64,000 nucleotides of DNA from Mycolicibacterium bacteremicum (GTDB taxonomy: Bacteria; Actinomycetota; Actinomycetes; Mycobacteriales; Mycobacteriaceae): assembly GCF_002086115.1 (NCBI RefSeq), contig NZ_MVHJ01000003.1, positions 248,001 through 312,000 of the forward strand. The letters run 5' to 3'. The stretch's first letter is position 1; each line of letters opens with the position of its first letter. Positions 57,452-64,000 of the stretch are shown here, in pieces. The notes under the pieces were generated by a model, which was given only the letters and a program-made list of their open reading frames with translations, did no database searches and was not told the DNA's origin. Both the position numbers and the translations under genes were made by a program.

Positions 57452-58097
57452 CGTTGGCCACCTGGGCCGAGGCGTTCCAGACATCGAGACGCCACTTGAT
57501 CGCCTCGTCGACCACGTGCCCGGACAGCTGGGCCCAGCTGGCATTGCCCATCCCGCCGAGCACCGGCCAGTTGTCCACCGGCAGATCCAACAGGGCACCG
57601 GTCAGCGCGGCGATCAGACCGCCGTGCGCCACCAGCACCACCGGGCGGTCATAACCGTCGATACCCCAGTCGGATTCGGCGGCGAGCAGCTCCTGCACCA
57701 GCGGCACGCTACGGGCGGCGACGTCGACGCGGCTCTCGCCCCCATGGGGCGCCCAACGCGCGTCATCGCGCCAGGCCAGTCGCGCACCGGGCGCCAGCGC
57801 GTCGACCTCGATGTGGGTCAGCCCCTGCCAGTCCCCCAGATGCGTCTCCCGCAACCGCTCGTCGACGCGCACCGCGACGCCGGCCCGCTCACCGAGAGCA
57901 GTGGCGGTGTCCAGTGCGCGGCGCAGATCGGAAGAGACAATGGCGACCGGTTGCCGCTTGGCCAGCACCTCGGCCGCCGCGGCCGCCTGCTCACGGCCCA
58001 GATCGGTCAGGTCGGTATCGAGCTGGCCCTGCATCCGGCTGCCGGCGTTCCACTCGGTCTGGCCGTGGCGTAGCAGGACGAGCCGGCGCACCGTCAC
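57441..58097 (-). CDS. gpgP: Glucosyl-3-phosphoglycerate phosphatase
   Basis: 218 residues from GTG 58097 (coupled GTGA to rsfS). Histidine-phosphatase motif [19 protein letters not shown] with nucleophilic His11, and the second His in [10 protein letters not shown] (about 159). It dephosphorylates glucosyl-3-phosphoglycerate to glucosylglycerate, the second step of methylglucose lipopolysaccharide synthesis. Formerly annotated as phosphoglycerate mutase. Corresponds to Rv2419c. Confidence 0.92.
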   Translation of the reverse strand: MTVRRLVLLRHGQTEWNAGSRMQGQLDTDLTDLGREQAAAAAEVLAKRQPVAIVSSDLRRALDTATALGERAGVAVRVDERLRETHLGDWQGLTHIEVDALAPGARLAWRDDARWAPHGGESRVDVAARSVPLVQELLAAESDWGIDGYDRPVVLVAHGGLIAALTGALLDLPVDNWPVLGGMGNASWAQLSGHVVDEAIKWRLDVWNASAQVANDVL

Positions 58098-58474
58098 TGC
58101 GAACCGTCCGGCTGCTCGCCGAGGTTGACGGGCACCGTCGGGCAATCGCGCCACAACCGCTCCAACGCGTAAAACTCGCGTTCCTCGGTGTGCTGGATGT
58201 GCACCACGATGTCGACATAGTCCAGCAGGGTCCAGCGGCCCTCCCGGGTTCCCTCGCGCCGGGCGGGTTTGTGCCCCGCCTCGCGCATCTTGTCCTCGAT
58301 CTCGTCGACGATGGCGTTGACCTGCCGCTCGTTGGAGGCCGAGGCGATCACGAAGCAGTCGGTGATGACCAGCTGTTCGGAGACATCGATGACCACGACG
58401 TCGTCGGCCAGCTTGTCGGCGGCGGCCCGGGCCGCAACGGTGGCCATCTCGACTGCTTCTGTCGTTGCCGTCAC
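58094..58474 (-). CDS. rsfS: Ribosomal silencing factor RsfS
   Basis: 126 residues: [20 protein letters not shown] and [23 protein letters not shown], then [22 protein letters not shown] are RsfS blocks. It binds L14 and blocks subunit joining under nutrient limitation. Start overlaps nadD's stop (ATGA). Corresponds to Rv2420c. Confidence 0.95.
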   Translation of the reverse strand: MTATTEAVEMATVAARAAADKLADDVVVIDVSEQLVITDCFVIASASNERQVNAIVDEIEDKMREAGHKPARREGTREGRWTLLDYVDIVVHIQHTEEREFYALERLWRDCPTVPVNLGEQPDGSQ

Positions 58475-59103
58475 GACCGGGCCTCCTCAGCGGTGGGTGT
58501 GTAGAGATTGCGTTTGGACACGTACTGGACCACGCCGTCGGGCACGAGGTACCAGATGGGCCGGGACTGCTGGGCGCGCAGCCGGCAGTCGCTGGACGAA
58601 ATCGCCAGGGCGGGGATCTCCACCAGCGACAGCGCTTCGGCGGGGAGCTCCTTCATCGCCGCGGCGATGTGCTCGCCGTCGAGCTCGTAGCCCGGTCGGC
58701 TCACCCCGACGAAGCGGGCCAGGGAGAACAGTTCCTCCCAGTTCTGCCAGGACAGGATGGAGGCCAGCGCGTCGGCGCCGGTGATGAAGTACAGGTCGGT
58801 ATCGGGATTCAGGGCGGCCAGGTCACGCAGGGTGTCCTTGGTGTAGGTCGGGCCGCCACGGTCGATGTCGACGCGGCTGACCGAGAACCTGGGGTTGGCC
58901 GCGGTGGCGATCACCGTCATCAGGTAGCGGTCCTCGGGCGCGGTGACCGCGCGGTCACGCTTCTGCCAGGGCTGCCCGGTGGGGACGAACACCACCTCGT
59001 CGAGGTCGAACTGATCGGCCACCTCGCTGGCGGCCACCAGATGCCCGTGGTGTACGGGATCGAACGTCCCGCCCATCACTCCCAACCTGCGTCGCGTGGC
59101 CAC
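58471..59103 (-). CDS. nadD: Nicotinate-nucleotide adenylyltransferase NadD
   Basis: 210 residues from GTG 59103. [12 protein letters not shown] holds the H-x-G-H motif (His18, His21), and [16 protein letters not shown] is the C-terminal ISSTxxR variant. It makes deamido-NAD from nicotinate mononucleotide and ATP. TAAGCT lies 8 nt before the GTG, close to the leaderless layout. An ATG at 59169 lacks family similarity. The following 118 nt upstream to 59221 show nothing further. Confidence 0.94.
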   Translation of the reverse strand: MATRRRLGVMGGTFDPVHHGHLVAASEVADQFDLDEVVFVPTGQPWQKRDRAVTAPEDRYLMTVIATAANPRFSVSRVDIDRGGPTYTKDTLRDLAALNPDTDLYFITGADALASILSWQNWEELFSLARFVGVSRPGYELDGEHIAAAMKELPAEALSLVEIPALAISSSDCRLRAQQSRPIWYLVPDGVVQYVSKRNLYTPTAEEARS

Positions 59104-59221
59104 GAACAGGCAGCTTACGGGAGTGATCGGGCGAGCCCGAACCTGGCGAGCGTGCGCGGACTCGGCCACCGCAGCGGCGTGTCGGGCAGCAGACGCGCAC
59201 GCTCGCCGGAAACGGGGGGGA

Positions 59222-60667
59222 TCAGACGGGCAGCAGCGCGTCGATCACCGCGGCGAGTTGTCTGGCCGACCGGCACTCGTGCATCGGGATCAGATCCTGA
59301 TAGCGCGGCACCGCCGAGTCCCCGCTACCCCACAGGTGCCTGGGCTCGGGGTTGAGCCAGTGCGCATGTCTGCTGGCGTTGACCATCCGGGTCAGCAGAT
59401 CGGTCTCGGGATTGCGGTAGTTGTTACGGCCGTCGCCCAGGATCAGCAACGAGGACCGCGGCGAGAGCACGTTCGGGAAGTTCTGCGTGAACGAGACGAA
59501 CGCGTGCCCGTAGTCGGAGTGCCCGTCGCGGGTGTAGACGCCGGCCTCCCGGGTGATGCGCTGCACCGCGACGGCCAGGTCCGCCTCCGGCCCGAACATG
59601 TGGGTGACCTCGTCGGTGGTGTCGATGAAGGCGAACACCCGCACCCGGGAGAACTGCTGGCGCAGCGCCGACACCAGCATCAGCGTGAAGTGGCTGAACC
59701 CGGCCACCGAGCCCGACACATCGCAGAGCACGACCAGCTCCGGCCGGGCCGGGTGCGGCTTCTTGAGCACGACGTCGATCGGCACACCGCCGGTCGACAT
59801 CGACTTGCGCAGCGTCTTGCGCAGGTCGATCTCGCCGTTGCGCGCGCGCCGGCGTTTGGCCGCCAATCGCGTGGCCAGGGTGCGGGCCAGCGGTTGCACG
59901 GTCTTGCGCATCTGGCGCAGCTGATCACCGGAGGCACGCAGGAATTCGACGTTCTCGGCCAGCTGCGGCACCCCGTACATCTGCACGTGGTCGCGGCCGA
60001 GCTGTTCGGCGGTGCGGCGCTTGGTCTCGGCCTCGACCATCCGCCGCAGCTGCGAAACCCGTTGCGCGGCCAGCGCCTTGGCGATCTCCTCCTGGGTCGG
60101 TGTCGGCTCCTCGCCGTACGGCGCGAGCAGCCCGGCCAGCAACCTGCCCTCCAGCTCGTCGAGTGCCATCGCCTTGAGTGCCTGATAGGACGAGTACGAC
60201 GGTCCGCGGCTGGAGTTGTACCGGCCGTAGGCCTCCACGATGCGGGCGATCATCGCGGCCAGTCGGTCGTCGAAATTCTCCAGTTCGGCCTCGGAGCCCA
60301 GCATGTCGATCAACGCCGCGCGCATCGCCTCGACGTCCTCGGGCGGCATCCCCGGTTCGTCGCCGTCGGCATCGGGTTCATCGTCCACGACAGTGCGGTC
60401 CCCGAGCGCTGCGGGCCACCACAGGTCGAACATCGCGTCATAGGTGTCCCGGTGATCTGAGCGGCGCAGCACCGCGCAGGCCAGCCCCTCGCGCAGTGCG
60501 GAGCGGTCGCCGAGCCCGAGCACGTTGAGCACCCGGCCGGCGTCCACGGTCTCCGACGGGCCCACCGCGATACCCACCCCGCGCAGCGCCTCGACGAACT
60601 CCACGAGATGGCCGGGAATTCCGTGCGGGGCCAGCGGTTGTGGCGGGCGGGTGCGTCGAGGGGTCAT
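59222..60667 (-). CDS. VWA-domain protein (CoxE-like, Rv2425c-like)
   Basis: 481 residues. The C-terminal half is a von Willebrand A domain with the metal site [16 protein letters not shown] (about 309-324) and [14 protein letters not shown] (about 413-426). The N-terminal half is helical. It normally works with the MoxR AAA+ ATPase encoded 13 nt upstream, as a chaperone pair for metallocofactor or complex maturation; the client is unknown. Confidence 0.9.
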   Translation of the reverse strand: MTPRRTRPPQPLAPHGIPGHLVEFVEALRGVGIAVGPSETVDAGRVLNVLGLGDRSALREGLACAVLRRSDHRDTYDAMFDLWWPAALGDRTVVDDEPDADGDEPGMPPEDVEAMRAALIDMLGSEAELENFDDRLAAMIARIVEAYGRYNSSRGPSYSSYQALKAMALDELEGRLLAGLLAPYGEEPTPTQEEIAKALAAQRVSQLRRMVEAETKRRTAEQLGRDHVQMYGVPQLAENVEFLRASGDQLRQMRKTVQPLARTLATRLAAKRRRARNGEIDLRKTLRKSMSTGGVPIDVVLKKPHPARPELVVLCDVSGSVAGFSHFTLMLVSALRQQFSRVRVFAFIDTTDEVTHMFGPEADLAVAVQRITREAGVYTRDGHSDYGHAFVSFTQNFPNVLSPRSSLLILGDGRNNYRNPETDLLTRMVNASRHAHWLNPEPRHLWGSGDSAVPRYQDLIPMHECRSARQLAAVIDALLPV

Positions 60668-60680
60668 CGGATGAGCCGCA

Positions 60681-61568
60681 TCAGTTCAATCTCAATTCCC
60701 CAGCCGCCTTGGTCTGATCGGACTGATGTTTCAGGACGACGCCGAGGGTGGCCGCGATCATCTCGTCGTCGATGGTGTCCATGCCCAGGGCCAGCACGGT
60801 GCGTCCCCAGTCGATGGTCTCGGCCACCGACGGCAGCTTCTTGAGCTGCATGCCGCGCAGCACCCCGATGATGCGCACCAGTTCCGAGGCGATGGTCTCG
60901 GGCAGTTCCGGGACGCGCGAGAGCAGGATGCGCCGCTCCAGCTCGGCATCGGGAAAGTCGATGTGCAGGAACAGGCAGCGCCGTTTGAGCGCCTCGGACA
61001 GCTCGCGGGTGGCGTTGGAGGTCAGCACCACCAGCGGGGCGCGCTCGGCCTTGATGGTGCCCAGCTCCGGCACCGTGACCGCGAAATCGGACAGCACCTC
61101 CAGCAGCAGGCCCTCGATCTCGATATCGGCCTTGTCGGTCTCGTCGATCAGCAGCACGGTGGGGTCGGTGCGGCGGATGGCGGTCAGCAGCGGCCTGCTG
61201 AGCAGGAACTCCTCACTGAACACATCGGTCTTGGTCTGGTCCCAGTCCCCGGTCTGGGCGGTACCGGCCTGGATCCGCAGGATCTGCTTGGCGTGGTTCC
61301 ACTCGTAGAGCGCGCGGGACTCGTCGACGCCCTCGTAGCACTGCAGCCGGACCAGCTCGCTGCCGGTGGTCTGCGCGATGGCGCGGGCCAGTTCGGTCTT
61401 GCCGACCCCGGCCGGTCCCTCCACCAGCAGCGGCTTGCCGAGCCGGTCGGCGAGGAACACCGCCGTGGCGGTGGCCTTGTCGGGCAGATAACCGGTTTCG
61501 GCGAGCCGCTTGGCGACGTCGTCGATGTCGGCGAACAGGGGCGCCGGACGGGCGGGAACGCTCAACAT
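60681..61568 (-). CDS. moxR: MoxR-family AAA+ ATPase
   Basis: 295 residues. Walker A VEGPAGVGKTELARAI (about 54-69), Walker B VLLIDETDKAD (about 138-148), sensor VVLTSNATRELSEAL. It partners the downstream VWA protein; the pair follows proA, as Rv2427c-Rv2425c. Start ATG 61568, 28 nt after proA. Confidence 0.92.
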   Translation of the reverse strand: MLSVPARPAPLFADIDDVAKRLAETGYLPDKATATAVFLADRLGKPLLVEGPAGVGKTELARAIAQTTGSELVRLQCYEGVDESRALYEWNHAKQILRIQAGTAQTGDWDQTKTDVFSEEFLLSRPLLTAIRRTDPTVLLIDETDKADIEIEGLLLEVLSDFAVTVPELGTIKAERAPLVVLTSNATRELSEALKRRCLFLHIDFPDAELERRILLSRVPELPETIASELVRIIGVLRGMQLKKLPSVAETIDWGRTVLALGMDTIDDEMIAATLGVVLKHQSDQTKAAGELRLN

Positions 61569-61596
61569 GGTCTCTTTTCTCTGTGTTCCGGGCGGG

Positions 61597-62916
61597 TCAG
61601 GCCGGCCGAATGTGGCCTTCGGGAGACGAGCCCCACACGATCCACTTGGTCGAGGTCAGTTCGGGCAGCCCCATCGGGCCGCGGGCGTGCAGTTTCTGGG
61701 TCGAGATCCCGATTTCGGCGCCGAATCCGAACTGCTCACCGTCGGTGAACGAGGTCGAGGCGTTGACCATCACCGCGGCCGCATCGACCTGGCCGGTAAA
61801 CGACTGTGCGGCAGCGAGTTCGGTGGTGACGATGGCCTCGGTGTGTCCGGTGCCGTATTCGTTGACGTGCGCGATGGCGCCGTCGACGCCGTCGACGATC
61901 TGCACGGCGATATCCATCGACAGGAACTCCTCGCGCAGTTCCTCCTCGCTGGGGTCCAGGTGCACGGTCACCCCGGCGTCCTGCAGCGCGGTCACCAGGC
62001 GGGGCAGCGCGGTGTCGGCGACGGCCCGGTCGACCAGCAGCGTCTCGGCGGCGTTGCAGACGCTGGGCCTGCGCGTCTTGGCGTTGAGCAGGATGCGCTC
62101 GGCGACATCGAGATCGGCTGCGGCGTGCACGAATACGTGGCAGTTGCCGACGCCGGTCTCGATTGTCGGCACGGTGGCGTCCCGCACCACCGCGTCGATC
62201 AGGCCCGCGCCGCCGCGCGGGATCACCACGTCGACCAGACCGCGCGCCTGGATCAGGTGGGTGACGGTGACGCGGTCCTCGCTGGGCAGCAGCTGCACCG
62301 CGTCGGCGGGCAGCCCCTCGGCGACCAGCGCGGCACGCAACGCGGACACCAGCGCCGCATTGGACCGGGCCGCCGACGAACTGCCGCGCAGCAGCACGGC
62401 GTTACCCGATTTGCAGGTGAGACCGAACGCATCGACGGTGACGTTGGGCCGGCCCTCGTAGACGATGCCGACGACGCCGAGCGGCACCCGCTGCTGGCGC
62501 AGCTGCAGCCCGTTGGGCAGCGTGCTGCCGCGCAGCACCTCACCGATCGGGTCGGGCAGCCCGGCGACCTGTCGCAGCCCGGCGGCGATCCCGTCCACGC
62601 GCTGCGGGTTGAGGGCGAGACGGTCCAGCATGGCCTCGGCGGTACCGGCGGCGCGGGCGGCGTCGAGGTCCTCGGCGTTGGCGGCCAGGATCTCCTCGAC
62701 CCGGGCCAGGACGCTGTCGGCGGCCGCGTGCAGGGCGCGATTCTTCTCGGCGGTGCTCAGCACGGCCAGGCGGCGCGATGCGGTGCGCGCCGCAGCGGCC
62801 GCATCGTGGACCTGCTGCCTGAGATCTGGAGCCGTTTCCCGGGTCGCTGCGCTCCTGCCCTCCGAAACCATTTCCCGGGTCGCTGCGCTCCTGCCCTCCG
62901 AAGCCTTTACGCTCAT
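61597..62916 (-). CDS. proA: Gamma-glutamyl phosphate reductase
   Basis: 439 residues. Catalytic Cys in [15 protein letters not shown], plus [17 protein letters not shown] and [11 protein letters not shown]. It reduces glutamyl-5-phosphate to the semialdehyde for proline. ATG 62916 lies 6 nt after TACGCT (62928-62923), supporting a leaderless start. The first about 27 residues before [12 protein letters not shown] are extra relative to the family and contain a duplicated [10 protein letters not shown] segment. Confidence 0.94.
   Translation of the reverse strand: MSVKASEGRSAATREMVSEGRSAATRETAPDLRQQVHDAAAAARTASRRLAVLSTAEKNRALHAAADSVLARVEEILAANAEDLDAARAAGTAEAMLDRLALNPQRVDGIAAGLRQVAGLPDPIGEVLRGSTLPNGLQLRQQRVPLGVVGIVYEGRPNVTVDAFGLTCKSGNAVLLRGSSSAARSNAALVSALRAALVAEGLPADAVQLLPSEDRVTVTHLIQARGLVDVVIPRGGAGLIDAVVRDATVPTIETGVGNCHVFVHAAADLDVAERILLNAKTRRPSVCNAAETLLVDRAVADTALPRLVTALQDAGVTVHLDPSEEELREEFLSMDIAVQIVDGVDGAIAHVNEYGTGHTEAIVTTELAAAQSFTGQVDAAAVMVNASTSFTDGEQFGFGAEIGISTQKLHARGPMGLPELTSTKWIVWGSSPEGHIRPA
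62835..62902. repeat. proA: 36-bp-period direct repeat in the 5' end of proA
   Basis: Two identical 32-nt copies (62835-62866 and 62871-62902) with a 36-nt period, in frame with proA, duplicating [10 protein letters not shown]. The unit is GC-rich and contains CCCGGGTCGCTGCGCTCCTG. Confidence 0.95.
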
Positions 62917-62973
62917 CGAGCCAGCGTATCGACCATCCGCCGGGATCGGACGGTTGGGGTTACGGTGAGCCTC

Positions 62974-63825
62974 ATGACGCGGGTGTGCGTGGTCGGCAGC
63001 GTGAACATGGATCTGGTCTTCACCGTCGAGGCGCTGCCCGGGCCCGGTGCCACCGTGCTGGCTTCGACCCTGCTGCAGTCCCCGGGCGGCAAGGGCGGCA
63101 ACCAGGCGATCGCGGCGGCGCGGGCGGGTGCCCAGGTGAGTTTCGTCGGCGCGGTCGGTTCGGATGCCGCCGCGGCCGATCTGCTGGCGCACCTGGAGGA
63201 CAACGGGGTCGACACCGCGGGCGTCGCTCAGCTGCCGATGCCCAGCGGAACCGCGGGCATCATCGTCGACGGTGCCGCTGAGAACATGATCGTGGTGGCC
63301 GCGGGCGCCAACGCTCACCTGTCGCTGAACTCGCCACAGGTACGCGATGTCGTCGCCGGTTGCGAGGTGCTGCTGGTCCAGCTGGAGATCCCCGTCGAGA
63401 CCGCGCTGACCGCGGCTCGCATCGCCCGGGACGCGGGCGCCGTGGTGGTGCTCAACGCCTCGCCGGTCGGTGCCGACCCGACCATCCTCGCCCAACTCGC
63501 CGAGCTGACCGATCTCGTCATCGTCAACGAAACCGAGGCCCGGCAATGGGGTTGGCCGGTACCCAATCTGGTGACCACGCTGGGTGCCCGCGGTGCGACG
63601 CTGCGCACCGCGTCCGGTGAGGTCCACGTCGGCGCACCGGAGGTGGAGCCGGTGGACACCACCGGGGCCGGTGACGTGTTCGCCGGCGTGCTGGCCGCCG
63701 GCTGGCCGGACGGTGCTGAACGGGCCCTGCGGCGAGCGGGCGCGGCGGGCGCCTTGGCCACCCTGGTGCCGGGCGCGGGCGACTGCGCCCCCACCGACGA
63801 GGCCATCGAGGACGCGCTCGGCTGA
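62974..63825 (+). CDS. rbsK: Ribokinase
   Basis: 283 residues, PfkB family. N-terminal [36 protein letters not shown], and the anion-hole/catalytic motif [15 protein letters not shown] (about 227-241) with the catalytic Asp. It phosphorylates ribose at O5. ATG 62974 lies 7 nt after TACGGT (62961-62966): a leaderless start. Divergent from proA with about 57 nt between starts. Confidence 0.92.
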   Translation: MTRVCVVGSVNMDLVFTVEALPGPGATVLASTLLQSPGGKGGNQAIAAARAGAQVSFVGAVGSDAAAADLLAHLEDNGVDTAGVAQLPMPSGTAGIIVDGAAENMIVVAAGANAHLSLNSPQVRDVVAGCEVLLVQLEIPVETALTAARIARDAGAVVVLNASPVGADPTILAQLAELTDLVIVNETEARQWGWPVPNLVTTLGARGATLRTASGEVHVGAPEVEPVDTTGAGDVFAGVLAAGWPDGAERALRRAGAAGALATLVPGAGDCAPTDEAIEDALG

Positions 63826-63871
63826 ATCACCGGAACTGAACCGTCAACAGTTGGCGTTATAGTCGGCAGCC

Positions 63872-64000
63872 ATGACAGCGCGACCGCCGGAGGGCGACTG
63901 GCTCGGCACTCCGTACCTGAAATTCGAACGCCAGGACCCCTTCGGTGTGGTGACCCTGGACCGGCCGCAGACCCGCAATGCGATGACCCCGGCCATGTAC
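63872..64000 (+). CDS. Enoyl-CoA hydratase/isomerase family protein (5' end only)
   Basis: The first 43 codons are present: YLKFERQDPFGVVTLDRPQTRNAM is the crotonase N-terminal strand and the LDRP.xRNAM motif. The window ends before the oxyanion-hole glycines. ATG 63872 follows TATAGT (63858-63863) by 8 nt. It may hydrate enoyl-CoA in fatty-acid or sterol degradation; the exact substrate cannot be said. Confidence 0.85.
   Translation, partial: MTARPPEGDWLGTPYLKFERQDPFGVVTLDRPQTRNAMTPAMY

Overview
This 64 kb window is high-GC mycobacterial chromosome, most likely from a rapidly growing, environmental Mycobacterium/Mycolicibacterium. Gene order follows the M. tuberculosis block Rv2397c-Rv2427c closely: cysA-cysW-cysT-subI, two tiny ORFs, a GH15 trehalase, lppR, lepA, a PemK-like gene, a CBS protein, RNase Z, transglutaminase / alpha-E / ATP-grasp, rpsT, holA, comEC, comEA, degV, octT, gpgP, rsfS, nadD, VWA, moxR and proA, then ribokinase. 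The shell protein at 9006 closely resembles the M. leprae 35 kDa antigen (major membrane protein I). These assignments are from memory of the families; no search was run.

Two accessory islands interrupt that backbone and both concern sulfur. Island 1 (about 7.4-28.5 kb, between the trehalase and lppR) holds: a cysteine-free thioester-domain-like protein behind a polycysteine leader ORF; a family 2A encapsulin shell with its cysteine desulfurase cargo; an operon with an ANTAR-like protein, two flavin monooxygenases, an Eis-like acetyltransferase and a four-gene peptide/opine-type ABC transporter; an APC permease / GNAT / DszC-like operon; and two more flavin monooxygenases. Island 2 (about 32-42.4 kb) holds two more SsuD/SfnG-like monooxygenases, a MetNIQ-like importer with a sulfone-monooxygenase-like enzyme, and a BtuFCD-like corrinoid importer with two tandem binding proteins behind a cobalamin riboswitch. 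Together with the sulfate importer at the left edge, the window reads as a sulfur-acquisition supercluster: sulfate uptake, organosulfur uptake and desulfurisation, and a compartment mobilising sulfur from cysteine.

Regulation is unusually legible. Two leaderless short ORFs ending in Cys runs (before subI and before the thioester-domain-like gene) look like cysteine-responsive attenuator leaders. The subI leader also carries an 8-nt perfect complement of the subI Shine-Dalgarno. At least a dozen genes share a TANNNT box 6-8 nt before the start codon, the mycobacterial leaderless-transcript layout. lepA has no canonical start codon in its intergenic space; an ATT follows a good AGGAG. A third, smaller insertion (52-55.9 kb) sits where M. 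tuberculosis has eis. It contains a VOC protein, an NTF2-like protein, a TetR-dehalogenase-like pair, an SDR remnant and a DapB-like reductase. The right edge (59-64 kb) is conserved housekeeping sequence ending in the first 43 codons of an enoyl-CoA hydratase.
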